Shown here one piece after another: positions 49,181 to 58,596 of a DNA stretch of 64,000 nucleotides. Under the pieces are notes generated by a model that was given only the letters and a program-made list of their open reading frames with translations, ran no database searches and had not been told where the DNA came from. Origin of the DNA: Streptomyces piniterrae. GTDB taxonomy: Bacteria; Actinomycetota; Actinomycetes; Streptomycetales; Streptomycetaceae. Within the stretch, counting starts at the first letter, position 1; the number at the start of each line of letters is the position of its first letter. A program made the position numbers and the translations under genes. The stretch lies in the NCBI RefSeq assembly GCF_005048155.1, contig NZ_SUMB01000015.1, positions 181,099 to 245,098 on the forward strand. The letters are read 5' to 3'.

Positions 49181-51709
49181 TCAGACCAAAAGTCCCGCCA
49201 CGTCCGGATCGTTCGCGCCGAGCAACTGCTCGGTCCAGATGATCTTGCCGTCGGTGGTGTAGCGGGTGCCCCAGCGGTGCGTGAACTGCGAGATCAGGAA
49301 CAGTCCCCGGCCGCCCTCGTCGGTCGCGCGGGGATGCCGCAGATACGGCGAGGTACTGCTGCCGTCGCAGACTTCGCAGGTCAGGGTGTGCCCCAGGATG
49401 AGGCGCAGCCGGATCGGCCCGGAGCCGTAGCGGATCGCGTTGGTGACCAGTTCGCTGACGACGAGTTCCGTGGTGAAGACCAGGTCGTCCAGGCCCCAGC
49501 CGGTCAGTTGCCGCGCCGCCATCTCGCGGGCCTGGGCGACCACCGCCGGGTCGGCGGGCAGCTCCCAGGAGGCGAAACGGTCCGTGTCCAGGCTCCGGGT
49601 CGCGGCCAGCAGCAGCGTGACGTCGTCGAAGGGCCGCGCGGGCACCAGACGCTCGATCACGGTCTCGCACAGCGCGTCGAGCGACAGGGCCGGCGTTTCG
49701 AGGGCGCGGCACAGCCGCTGCTCCCCGGTGTCCCCGGCCTTCCCCGGGACGCGTCCGGTGAGCAGGCCATCCGTATAGAGCGCGAGGACGCTGCCCTCGG
49801 GCACCACCGATTCGACCGCCTCGAAGGGGAGTCCGCCGACGCCGAGCCGCGGCCCGATGGGCAGATCGGCGAAGTGGACCCGGCCGTCGGGGTCGAGGAC
49901 GGCGGGCGCCGGATGCCCGGCGCTGGCCATGGTGCAGCAGCGGCTGAGCGGGTCGTACACCGCGTACAGGCAGCTGGTCCCGCGCGCCGCGGTGTCGCCG
50001 CTCGGCGGGTGGAGGGCCGGCGGCGCGGCGACCCCGGACGCGGCGGCGCTGCTCGCGGCCGTGGCCGCCTCGTCCGACACCCGGCTGACCAGGTCGTCCA
50101 AGTGGCCGAGGAGTTCCTCGGGACGGAGGTCCAGCGCGGCGAGGGTCTGGACCGCGGTCCGCAGCCGTCCCATGGTGGCGACGGCGTCGATGCCATGGCC
50201 CGTCACATCGCCCACCACCAGGGCGACCCTGGCTCCGGACAGCGCGATGACGTCGAACCAGTCGCCGCCCGCGTCCGCCAGCGCATCGGCCGGCCGGTAC
50301 GAGGAGGCCACGTACACGGCGTCCTGCTGGGGAACTTCGTGCGGCAGCAGACTGCGCTGCAGGGCGAGGGCCGCCCCCCGCTCGCGGGTGTAGCGGCGGG
50401 CGTTGTCCATACACACCGCCGCCCGGGCGACGAACTCCTCCGCGAGCCGGAGATCGCTCTCACTGAACGACTCGTCATGCACGCTGCGGAAGAAGGTGGT
50501 CACCCCCATGGTCGTGCCGCGCGCGCGGATCGGCACCACCATCGCGGTGTGCAGCCCGAGATCGAGGAACCGCGCATGCCGGTCCCCCGGGATGTTGGCG
50601 GCCCACTCCGGGGTGAGCGGATCCAGCCGCTCGGTGCGCCACGAGCCGCCGCCGGCCAGACAGCGAATCGGCGGCGACCAGGCGTGATAGGTGGCCATGT
50701 CCCCGATCTCGACCACCGATTCCGGGACGCCCTCCCGGAGGGACTGCTGCCCGCCGCGGCGCAGCAGGACCATGTCCGCGTCGCTGAGCGGCCCGGGAAG
50801 CGGCTCGCCGCCCCGGATCACCGAGTCCAGGAGGTCGACGGCGACGAAGTCCGCGAGGTGCGGGACCGCCACGTCCGCCAGGTCCTGGGCGGTCTGCATG
50901 ACGTCCAGCGTGCGGCCGATGTACTCGCTCGCCCGGTCCAGCAGGGTCAGCCGCTGCCGGTTCTGGTAGCGCTCGGTGATGTCGATGACCGTGTAACACA
51001 CGCCGATGGGCTGCCCGTTCGCGTCGTCCAGGCGGACGAACGACATCGAATGGGCGTGCTGCCGGTGCGGGTCGGAGCGGGGCCTGCCGACATGCTCGTA
51101 ACCGATCAGCGGCTCGCCGCTCTCCAGGACCCGCCGCATCTGCGTTTCGAGCGACTCCGCGTCCAGGCCGGGCTGGATCTCGCCCAGCCGCCGCCCGATA
51201 CGGCGCTGCGCGGGCCCGCCGCCGAACCGTTCCAGCGCGGCGTTCGACCACACGAACCGCAGGTCGGTGTCGACGACGGCCATGCCGACGGGCGTCTGCG
51301 TCACCATCCGCTCCAGTACGGCGCGGCTGATCTGCCACCCCTGGAGAGGCGACGCCTCGACCGCCAGAACCAGCCAGTGCGCCCGCTCCTCGCTGTCCGT
51401 CACCGGGACGACCTGCGCCTCGATGCCGATCTGGTCGCCGCAGGCGTGCCGCGCCGTGAGCAGACCGCCCCAGCTGCCGCGCACCCGGGCCTCCTCGGCG
51501 AGCGCCGTCACCCGCGCCGCGTCACCCGGCGCCAGCAGCACCGGCACCGCCTGGCCGACCACATCCGCGCCCTTGTGGCCGAGCAGCCGCTCGGCGCCCG
51601 GGGACCAGCTCTCGACGAACCCGTGCACGTCGAGCAGAACGATCGCGGCATCGGCCAGGTTGAGCGACGCCTGCTGTCCGATGTGGCCGTTCCCCTGGAG
51701 CTTTGCCAT
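49181..51709 (-). CDS. SpoIIE-type PP2C phosphatase with PAS, GAF and HATPase domains
   Basis: 842 residues. Two PAS-like domains (about 10-115 and 125-245: VLLDVHGFVESWSPGAERLL; AVVDTDLRFVWSNAALERFG), a GAF domain (about 255-410), the SpoIIE phosphatase (about 430-660; ADAGGDWFDVIALSGARVAL, VVGDVTGHGIDAVATMGRLR, ALYTDGLLTGR with metal-binding Asp residues) and a C-terminal HATPase (about 700-835; ELVVSELVTNAIRYG, DEGGRGLFLISQF). Such multi-domain proteins control partner-switching sigma networks or unknown targets in Streptomyces. Monocistronic, ATG 51709. Confidence 0.9.
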   Translation of the reverse strand: MAKLQGNGHIGQQASLNLADAAIVLLDVHGFVESWSPGAERLLGHKGADVVGQAVPVLLAPGDAARVTALAEEARVRGSWGGLLTARHACGDQIGIEAQVVPVTDSEERAHWLVLAVEASPLQGWQISRAVLERMVTQTPVGMAVVDTDLRFVWSNAALERFGGGPAQRRIGRRLGEIQPGLDAESLETQMRRVLESGEPLIGYEHVGRPRSDPHRQHAHSMSFVRLDDANGQPIGVCYTVIDITERYQNRQRLTLLDRASEYIGRTLDVMQTAQDLADVAVPHLADFVAVDLLDSVIRGGEPLPGPLSDADMVLLRRGGQQSLREGVPESVVEIGDMATYHAWSPPIRCLAGGGSWRTERLDPLTPEWAANIPGDRHARFLDLGLHTAMVVPIRARGTTMGVTTFFRSVHDESFSESDLRLAEEFVARAAVCMDNARRYTRERGAALALQRSLLPHEVPQQDAVYVASSYRPADALADAGGDWFDVIALSGARVALVVGDVTGHGIDAVATMGRLRTAVQTLAALDLRPEELLGHLDDLVSRVSDEAATAASSAAASGVAAPPALHPPSGDTAARGTSCLYAVYDPLSRCCTMASAGHPAPAVLDPDGRVHFADLPIGPRLGVGGLPFEAVESVVPEGSVLALYTDGLLTGRVPGKAGDTGEQRLCRALETPALSLDALCETVIERLVPARPFDDVTLLLAATRSLDTDRFASWELPADPAVVAQAREMAARQLTGWGLDDLVFTTELVVSELVTNAIRYGSGPIRLRLILGHTLTCEVCDGSSTSPYLRHPRATDEGGRGLFLISQFTHRWGTRYTTDGKIIWTEQLLGANDPDVAGLLV

Positions 51710-51843
51710 GCCAGCTTCCGTCCCTGCCGACTACGGACTCTACGTCTCTGCTCTTTCCTATCTGTTCCTAATTTTCCCATTGTGGTCGCGCATAGGCGGT
51801 TCAGCACTTACGCGGCCCATGGGGCGTCCGCCGTGTCGGCGTG

Positions 51844-52680
51844 TCAGCTGGCGGGCCGGGTCGCCTTGAGGGAGTACATGAGGGGGATGCGCGGGCGGTC
51901 GCCGGGCAGCCGGTAGTAGCCGTCGTCGCCACGCCGCAGCGCACCGAAGCGCTGGAACATCGTCATGTCGTGCTCGTGCAGGAAGTCGATACGCAGCCCG
52001 GCACCGGCCAGGGCGGAGACCACGTCGCCCAGCGAGTGCTGCCATTCGACGCTGCGGTTGTTGACGGTCGGCGCGTCCAAATCCGTATAGGTGCCCGGGG
52101 TTTCGTCGACCCACGCCTCACGGCTGAAGTAGTCGTGCGCGATACGCGACCCGGTCTCGTCGTCCAGCGCGTCGCACAGCGGATGGAACTCGGCGAGATA
52201 GAGGAATCCGCCGGGAGCGACGAGGGAGGCGACGGTCTCGGCCCAGCGGACCAGGTCCGGGAGCCAGTTCAGGGCGCCGATGCCGGTGTAGACGATGTCG
52301 TACGAAGAGTCCGGGACGGCCTCCGCGGCGTCATAGACATCGGCCGCCACGAACGACGCGCGCTCCGGACCGTAGCCGAGCTCGGCGGCCATGTCGCGGG
52401 CCGCCTCGATGGCCGGTTCCGAGAAATCCAGGCCGACGACGTGGGCCGCGCCGCGATGCGCCCAGGACAGAGTGTCCTGGCCGAAGTGACACTGGAGGTG
52501 GAGGAGAGTGCGGCCGGTGACATCGCCGACCTCCGCGATCTCGAAGTCACGGAGCACATCCCGCTCCCGCCGGAACCGCTCCTGGTCGTAATAATCGCTC
52601 GCGGTGTGGATAGCGACCCGCTCGTCCCACCTCGCACGATTCGTCTCCCGCCAGTCGTCGGGACCCGTGTGTCTTCGCAT
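51844..52680 (-). CDS. Class I SAM-dependent methyltransferase
   Basis: 278 residues. Motif I LLHLQCHFGQDTLSWAHRGA, acidic end of beta-2 VVGLDFSEPAIEAARDM, motif II YDIVYTGIGALNWL, motif III LVAPGGFLYLAEFHP. The LQCHFGQDTLSW variant of the glycine-rich loop is typical of the UbiE/Methyltransf_11 branch. Substrate unknown. Divergent from the S9 peptidase with a 68-bp spacer that includes TTATCCACAGG-like sequence. Confidence 0.87.
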   Translation of the reverse strand: MRRHTGPDDWRETNRARWDERVAIHTASDYYDQERFRRERDVLRDFEIAEVGDVTGRTLLHLQCHFGQDTLSWAHRGAAHVVGLDFSEPAIEAARDMAAELGYGPERASFVAADVYDAAEAVPDSSYDIVYTGIGALNWLPDLVRWAETVASLVAPGGFLYLAEFHPLCDALDDETGSRIAHDYFSREAWVDETPGTYTDLDAPTVNNRSVEWQHSLGDVVSALAGAGLRIDFLHEHDMTMFQRFGALRRGDDGYYRLPGDRPRIPLMYSLKATRPAS

Positions 52681-52748
52681 ATCGCGAAGTTATCCACAGG
52701 CTGACAACCCCGCCAACGCAATTCCGGCGCCGGGCGGAGAATGGGCCC

Positions 52749-54692
52749 ATGACTCACGAGACGCCAGCCGCCGACCACACCCCGTCCTCATCCGTTCCCT
52801 CCACCGACATGCCGGACTGGGAGAAGAGGTTCCGCGCACCGCGGATCGGCCTGCCGGACTGGGCGGAGCACGCCCCGGACCGCTCCCTGTTCGTCTCCAA
52901 CGCCACCGGCACCTTCGAGCTCTACGCATGGGACCGGGCGAGCGGCAGCCAGCGGCAGGCCACGGACCGGCCGCACGGCACGACGGACGGGACGCTGTCA
53001 CCGGACGGCGAGTGGATCTGGTGGTTCTCGGACACGGACGGCGACGAGTTCGGCGTCTGGATGCGGCAGCCGTTCGCGGGCGGCCCGGATGAGCCGGCCG
53101 CCCCGGGGCTGGCCGCCTCCTACCCGGGCGGGCTGGCGATCGGCCGGGACGGCACGGCGGTCATCGGGCGCTCCACCGACGACGAGGGCTCGACGGTCCA
53201 CGTCGTATCCCCCGGGCAGCCGGCGGTCGAGATCTACCGCCACCGGGAATCGGCAGGCGTCGGCGATCTCTCCCACGACGGCTCGCTGATCGCGATCGAG
53301 CACACCGAGCACGGCGACGCGATGCACTCCGCGATCCGCGTGGTGCGGCCCGACGGCTCGACGGTCGCCGAGCTGGACGACACCAAGGGCGGCACCGAGG
53401 AACTGGGCCTGTCGGTGATGGGCTTCGCTCCGGTGGACGGCGACGCCCGCCTCCTGGTCGGTCACCAGCGGCGGGGCCGCTGGGAGCCGATGATCTGGAA
53501 TCCGCTGACGGGCCTGGAGACGCCCCTGGCGATCGATCTGCCCGGCGACGTCGGCGCGGACTGGTACCCGGACGGCTCGGCGCTCCTCATCGAGCACGAG
53601 TACCAGGCACGAAGCGAACTGTGGCGCTACGACCTGGCCGAGCCGGGCCTCGAAGGCGACACGGCCACGGCCCCCGGCCATCCCCTCACCCGGGTGCAGA
53701 CCCCGACCGGCACGGTCTCGGGCGCGACGGCCCGTCCGGACGGCACCGTGGAATACCTCTGGTCATCGGCGGCACAGCCGCCCGAGGTCCGTTCCACGAC
53801 CGGCAAGGTGGTCCTCGACCCACCCGGGATGAAGGCCCCCGGTTCGGTCCCGGTGACGGACGCCTGGGTGGAGGGCCCCGGCGGCCGCATCCACGCCCTG
53901 GTCCAGCAGCCTGCCGGCACCGGCCCCTTCCCCACCGTCTTCGACATCCACGGCGGCCCCACCTGGCACGACAGCGACGCCTTCGCCTCCTCCCCGGCGG
54001 CCTGGGTGGACCACGGCTTCGCGGTCGTCCGCGTCAACTACCGCGGCTCGACCGGCTACGGCCGGGCCTGGACCGACGCGCTCAAGCACCGCGTCGGCCT
54101 GATCGAACTGGAGGACATCGCCGCGGTGCGTGAGTGGGCGGTCTCCTCCGGGCTGGCGGATCCGGACCGCCTGGTGCTGGCGGGCGGCTCCTGGGGTGGC
54201 TATCTGACCCTGCTGGGCCTCGGCACCCAGCCGGACGCCTGGGCGCTCGGCCTCGCCGCTGTCCCCGTGGCGGACTACGTCACCGCGTACAACGACGAGA
54301 TGGAAGCCCTCAAGGCCATGGACCGCACGCTCCTGGGCGGCACACCGGAGGAAGTCCCCGAACGCTTCGAGGCGTCCTCCCCCCTGACCTACGTGGACGC
54401 GGTAAAGGCCCCCGTGTACATCTCCGCCGGCGTCAACGACCCGCGCTGCCCGATCCAGCAGGTGGAGAACTACGTCCAACGCCTGGAAGGCCGCGCCCAC
54501 CCCCACGAGGTCTACCGCTACGACGCCGGCCACGGCTCCTTGGTGGTGGAGGAACGCATCAAGCAGGTACGCCTGGAGCTGGACTTCGCCCGCCGCCATG
54601 TGGCGGGGCCTGCGGGGGAGGGCGAGATGGCTGGGGCGGCTGGGCTGTCTGGGCTGTCTGAGCCGAATACGCCGTCTGAACTGAACGGGTGA
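52749..54692 (+). CDS. S9-family (prolyl oligopeptidase-like) serine peptidase
   Basis: 647 residues. An N-terminal beta-propeller (about 40-370; GTFELYAWDRASGSQRQATD, LSPDGEWIWWFSDTDGDEFG) caps a C-terminal alpha/beta-hydrolase with nucleophile S481 in GGSWGGYL, D564 in NDPRCP and H595 in DAGHGS. FDIHGGPTWHDSDAF supplies the oxyanion loop. No signal peptide, so it is cytoplasmic and cleaves short peptides or acyl-peptides. Confidence 0.92.
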   Translation: MTHETPAADHTPSSSVPSTDMPDWEKRFRAPRIGLPDWAEHAPDRSLFVSNATGTFELYAWDRASGSQRQATDRPHGTTDGTLSPDGEWIWWFSDTDGDEFGVWMRQPFAGGPDEPAAPGLAASYPGGLAIGRDGTAVIGRSTDDEGSTVHVVSPGQPAVEIYRHRESAGVGDLSHDGSLIAIEHTEHGDAMHSAIRVVRPDGSTVAELDDTKGGTEELGLSVMGFAPVDGDARLLVGHQRRGRWEPMIWNPLTGLETPLAIDLPGDVGADWYPDGSALLIEHEYQARSELWRYDLAEPGLEGDTATAPGHPLTRVQTPTGTVSGATARPDGTVEYLWSSAAQPPEVRSTTGKVVLDPPGMKAPGSVPVTDAWVEGPGGRIHALVQQPAGTGPFPTVFDIHGGPTWHDSDAFASSPAAWVDHGFAVVRVNYRGSTGYGRAWTDALKHRVGLIELEDIAAVREWAVSSGLADPDRLVLAGGSWGGYLTLLGLGTQPDAWALGLAAVPVADYVTAYNDEMEALKAMDRTLLGGTPEEVPERFEASSPLTYVDAVKAPVYISAGVNDPRCPIQQVENYVQRLEGRAHPHEVYRYDAGHGSLVVEERIKQVRLELDFARRHVAGPAGEGEMAGAAGLSGLSEPNTPSELNG

Positions 54693-54772
54693 CGCCGTAG
54701 GGGGAGGGGCCGGGGGGGAGCGGGGGGAGCGGGGGCGGGGGGGCGGGGGGAGGCCCCCCGGGAGCGTAGGGC

Positions 54773-55636
54773 TCAGGCGCGGGACGTCGGCTGGCTCTCG
54801 CCCGCGCCCGCGTCCACATCCCCCGCCCCGCCCCCGGCCCCCGCGCCCTCCACCGTGATCCCCAGCGCAGCGTCCTTCGCCGCCTCGGACTCGCGGCGGA
54901 AGAGGCGGAACCACATGAAGACGACGAAGCCCGCGAAGACGAACCACTCGCCGGTGTAGCCGAGGTTCTGGAACGCCTTCAGGTCGAGCCCGCTGCCCTC
55001 CGCGGCGGCCGGCGGGACGGGGCGCAGCGGGGACTGGGTGTCGGCGAGCGTGATCCACGCGTCGTAGACCTCGTACGGCACGATGTTGACCAGCGAGGCC
55101 GCACTGATCATGCCGAGCTGCCCCTTCGGCAGCCCACCGGCGGCCTGCACGCCGTCGGTGCCCTGGTTCTCGGACGCCTGCAGCGCCCCGCTGACGGCGA
55201 CCTCGCCCTTCGGCGGCGCGGGCACCTTCGCCGTATCGGCCTTCGCGTTGGCGTCGCCGGGCAGCCAGCCCCGTACGACCGGGAGGGCCTTGCCGCTTTC
55301 CGTACGCAGCAGGGTCAGGACGTAGAAGCCCTGCTTCCGGCCCTGCTTGTCGTCCAGGCCGCGGCCCGGTACGAGGAGCTGGTGGCCGGTGTCGTAGTGC
55401 CCGCGGGCGCTGGCCTGGCGGCCGGAGGTGACCTTGTCGACCGGCAGCAGGCTGTCGAGCGGGCGGGCGGCCGCGGCCTTGGCCCGGGCGGAACGGTCCT
55501 CCTGCTGGGCGTGCGTGTCGACGCGCTCCTCGAAGCGGCCCAGCTGCCAGCTGCCCATGAAGATGCAGAAGGGGATCGCCAGCACGGCGAAGACGTTGAT
55601 CCCCCACCACCGCGGGGTCAGCAGGAACCGGTACAC
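54773..55636 (-). CDS. SURF1-family protein
   Basis: About 287 residues from GTG 55636 (VYRFLLTPRWWGINV, the usual SURF1 opening). Two membrane helices, near residues 12-30 and 225-245, bracket the extracytoplasmic domain (GTDGVQAAGG, LPVVRGWLP, NLGYTGEWFVFAGFVVFMWF). SURF1 assists haem insertion or assembly of cytochrome c oxidase. The C-terminus is Gly/Ala-rich. The TTG at 55699 is a less likely start. Confidence 0.85.
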   Translation of the reverse strand: MYRFLLTPRWWGINVFAVLAIPFCIFMGSWQLGRFEERVDTHAQQEDRSARAKAAAARPLDSLLPVDKVTSGRQASARGHYDTGHQLLVPGRGLDDKQGRKQGFYVLTLLRTESGKALPVVRGWLPGDANAKADTAKVPAPPKGEVAVSGALQASENQGTDGVQAAGGLPKGQLGMISAASLVNIVPYEVYDAWITLADTQSPLRPVPPAAAEGSGLDLKAFQNLGYTGEWFVFAGFVVFMWFRLFRRESEAAKDAALGITVEGAGAGGGAGDVDAGAGESQPTSRA

Positions 55637-55703
55637 CCCGTCAACGGTACGGGGCGGGTACGGCGGGGCGGCACCGGCCCCTACCCGGCCCGTCACCAAA
55701 ACC

Positions 55704-55874
55704 CACCATCACGGCCCACCATCAAGGCCCTCGGTCGCTGAACCCATCATCACGGCCCGCAACCACGGCCCGCGGTCGCCGCCCACCATCACAGCCCACA
55801 CCACGACCACAGCCCACACCACGACCCATGATCAGCGCCCACCACCAAGGCCGGCCATCACGGCCCGCCGTCAA
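55704..55874. repeat. Degenerate CACCATCACGGCCC tandem repeat
   Basis: About ten imperfect units around CACCATCACGGCCC / CCACACCACGACCA fill the spacer between SURF1 and the sigma partner gene. Not coding in a plausible frame. Confidence 0.65.
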
Positions 55875-57499
55875 CCGGTCGCCAGGGCTTCCGTGCGGTA
55901 CACCGTGCCCGCGCAGGCGTCCGCGATCTTGGTGTCGGCCGCCGTGGGCTCACCGGCCTCCGGCGTATGGGTCAGAACTACGCCGCTGGACGTCGACCCG
56001 CCGTCGCCGGCGCCGTCGTCGCCGCCCGCCTGGCCGCCGTCGCCCGTCGTCGACCCGCTGTCCGGGGAATCCGCCGGCGTCTGCGAGGGGGCGGGGGTCG
56101 GCGTGGTCCCCGGGTTGGCGCATCCGGTGGTGCCGCCGCCGGATTCCGGGATCCAGGCGAACTTGACCTCATACGCCTCGCCCGGCTGGAGAACCAGCTG
56201 GTCAGGGACGCCGGCCGGGTCGGGCAGACCGGTGGCGGCATCGCCCGACGTGTGGTCGACGACATGAATGCGGTCGGGGCTGGTGGTGCCCTGCGCGACC
56301 AGCCCGACGGTGCCGCCGCCCTGGACCGAGCAGGCCGTGGTGGAGGTGTTGACCACCCGGAAGGCGCCGTAGACGCGTCCCTCGGAGTCCGCCGGACGTA
56401 CCGAGCCGGAGCCCTGGCCGAGCTGTTCGCGTCCGCAGACCGGCGAGGTGACCTCCATCGTCTCGTCCGGGGCCGGGGTGCCGACGCCCGCGCCCCGGCT
56501 GGCGCCGTCCTTCGACGTCGCCTGGCCGTTGCCCGCGGGCAGGCCCGAGCCCGGCTTGTGGCCGCCCTCGCCGGTCGGCTCCGGGCGGGCATGCTCCGTG
56601 CCCTCGCCGTGCTGGCCCCCGGCGCCGCCCTCGGCGCGCTGGCTGCTGGCGGCGTTGGCGGGCCGGTCCTCGGACCCTTCGCCGAGACTGACCACGTGGA
56701 CCATGGCGGGGATCGACGTGCCGCCGAGCAGCAGCGCGGCGGCCGCGCCCACGACGACATGCCGACGGCGCTGACGCCGGGCGGGCACCGCGCGGCGCAG
56801 CTGCTCCAGGGCGTCCGGCGCGGGTTCGAGGTCGCCGACGCGGGAGTGCAGCAGCCGCCGCAGCTCGTCCTCGCCGCCGAGGCCGCCTCCGAGACCGCCG
56901 CCCAGGCCGAAGCCGTCGCCCGAGCGACCGCCGAAGCCGGAACCTCCGCCGTCGGCGCCGCGACCGTCCCCGGACCCGCCGGCACCCTGGACCGCGCCCT
57001 CAGCGCCCTCGTCGATGCCTTCGACGGAGTCGATGTCTTCAAGGGCGGCGATGTCTTCCACGGCGGCGCCGGCGTCGACACCGCCGTCGGCCTCAGTGCC
57101 CAGCACGGAAAGCCGCCGACGGCTCTCGGGTTCATCGCCTCCCTGGCCCGACCCCAAGTCCGGCCCCGAGCCCGCCCCTACGCCCGCTCCAGCGCCAGCT
57201 CCCGGCTCCTGCGCCTCACGGACCAGATACAACCCACGCGCATCCCCAGGGCCCCCGAGGGCCCCACGGGAACCACCGGCCCCCGCAGCCCTCCGACCAC
57301 CCCGTGGCGCGAACGAATCGCTCCGCCGGAACGGATCACGCGGGTCGTAGACGCCGAATGAGCCGGACGAGCCAGACGAGCCGGATGAGCCGGATGAGCC
57401 GGATGAACCACACGAACCGCCAGATCCCCCCGCCCCGTGAGACCCGAACGACCCGAACGACCCGAACGTCCCGAAAGACCCCGACCTCTTGCCACTCAT
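55871..57499 (-). CDS. Sigma-factor-coupled single-pass membrane protein
   Basis: 542 residues. A low-complexity Ser/Gly N-terminus (GSSGSSGSSGSSGSSG), an acidic middle, one transmembrane helix (VVVGAAAALLLGGTSIPAMV, about residue 250) and an extracytoplasmic domain with Cys residues (SPVCGREQLGQGSGSVRPAD, TSTTACSVQGGGTVGLVAQG). Its start overlaps the sigma stop (ATGA). Its topology fits a membrane-bound regulator of the sigma factor, but a zinc anti-sigma motif is absent, so this is inferred from context. Confidence 0.68.
   Translation of the reverse strand: MSGKRSGSFGTFGSFGSFGSHGAGGSGGSCGSSGSSGSSGSSGSSGSFGVYDPRDPFRRSDSFAPRGGRRAAGAGGSRGALGGPGDARGLYLVREAQEPGAGAGAGVGAGSGPDLGSGQGGDEPESRRRLSVLGTEADGGVDAGAAVEDIAALEDIDSVEGIDEGAEGAVQGAGGSGDGRGADGGGSGFGGRSGDGFGLGGGLGGGLGGEDELRRLLHSRVGDLEPAPDALEQLRRAVPARRQRRRHVVVGAAAALLLGGTSIPAMVHVVSLGEGSEDRPANAASSQRAEGGAGGQHGEGTEHARPEPTGEGGHKPGSGLPAGNGQATSKDGASRGAGVGTPAPDETMEVTSPVCGREQLGQGSGSVRPADSEGRVYGAFRVVNTSTTACSVQGGGTVGLVAQGTTSPDRIHVVDHTSGDAATGLPDPAGVPDQLVLQPGEAYEVKFAWIPESGGGTTGCANPGTTPTPAPSQTPADSPDSGSTTGDGGQAGGDDGAGDGGSTSSGVVLTHTPEAGEPTAADTKIADACAGTVYRTEALATG
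57366..57408. repeat. 9-bp tandem repeat coding for Ser-Gly-Ser
   Basis: Repeats of GAGCCGGAT/GAGCCGGAC within the 5' end of the preceding gene, encoding the SGSSGS run. A likely slippage site with in-frame length variation. Confidence 0.7.
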
Positions 57500-58071
57500 G
57501 CCGGAGCCTCCATCGCGACGCGGAGCGCCGCTATGCCCCGTGAGCCGTACGCCTTGACCGACCCGAGCGATATCCCCAGCGTCTCGGCGACCTGCGCCTC
57601 CGTCATGTCGGCGAAGTAGCGCAGCACCAGCACCTCGCGCTGGCGCCGCTGCAGTCCGCGCATCGCCTGGATCAACTGGTCCCGCTCCAGCAGGTCGTAC
57701 GCGCCTTCCTCGGCGCTCGCCATGTCGGGCATCGGCTTGGAGAGCAGCTTCAGCCCGAGGATGCGGCGGCGCAGCGCGGAGCGCGAGAGGTTGACCACGG
57801 TCTGCCGCAGGTAGGCGAGGGTCTTCTCGGGGTCGCGGACCCGCCCGCGCGCGGAGTGCACCCGGATGAAGGCCTCCTGGACGACGTCCTCGCAGGAGGC
57901 GGTGTCGTCGAGGAGGAGCGCGGCGAGGCCGAGCAGGGAGCGGTAGTGCGCGCGGTAGGTCTCGGTGAGGTGGTCGACTGTGGTGCCCGCTGCCATCGCG
58001 TCGTCAGTGTCCCCGCGCTGAGAAGGAATCTGCGAGGGGTGCGTGGTGGTCCAGGGGGCGATCACTGGCAT
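57496..58071 (-). CDS. SigE-family ECF RNA polymerase sigma factor
   Basis: About 191 residues. Region 2: YRAHYRSLLGLAALLLDDTA, CEDVVQEAFIRVH; region 4: LQRRQREVLVLRYFADMTEA, QVAETLGISLGSVKAYGSRG. The long linker is typical of the SigE-family ECF type. ATG 58071 is used; ATG 57996 (MAAGTTVDHL) is possible. Coupled to the membrane protein gene by ATGA. No target promoter is identified; autoregulation is likely. Confidence 0.86.
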   Translation of the reverse strand: MPVIAPWTTTHPSQIPSQRGDTDDAMAAGTTVDHLTETYRAHYRSLLGLAALLLDDTASCEDVVQEAFIRVHSARGRVRDPEKTLAYLRQTVVNLSRSALRRRILGLKLLSKPMPDMASAEEGAYDLLERDQLIQAMRGLQRRQREVLVLRYFADMTEAQVAETLGISLGSVKAYGSRGIAALRVAMEAPA

Positions 58072-58596
58072 GCCCCCGGACGCACGGGGGCGTGGCGGGC
58101 GCACTGCCGCGCCTGCTGTCCCCCCTGGGGCGAGGGTGAAACCGAGTACGTCTGCCACGCTTGTTGGACACGCTTCCCCCTGTAAGGGTTGTACGCGCAA
58201 GGCACCGCTTTTGACGGCGCGTCAAATGCCCTCATGCGTACCAGCTCTTCCCCAATGCACCATTTACCCCGACGCATTCGCCCCGCCCTCCGAGGATCCC
58301 CGGGTGAACGGCGCACGCCTCCGGGTCGCCCACGAGGGGCGGCCACAAAGACGCTCCCCGCCCAACTGCCGGTTGCGGTGTGGCGGGGAGCGAATGGTCG
58401 AACAGACCGTCAGCCCAGATCAAGTGTTCCGAGCCGGTAATTCACTCACAGGATCTTCACACGACCCACAAAGTATCCCCCAGGCGGCCCACCCCGCGAC
58501 GGCCAATCCCGCCAACCCGCGACTCACGATCCGGTCCCCGACCCGCCGTTCAGTCCCCAACTCGCGGACGCCCGGCCCCTCCCCCGGGGCCCGCCG
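58072..58596. promoter_or_regulatory. Spacer between asd and the sigma gene
   Basis: 525 bp on the 5' side of the sigma gene and 3' side of asd. Should contain the sigma promoter. No clear terminator or operator seen. Confidence 0.4.
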
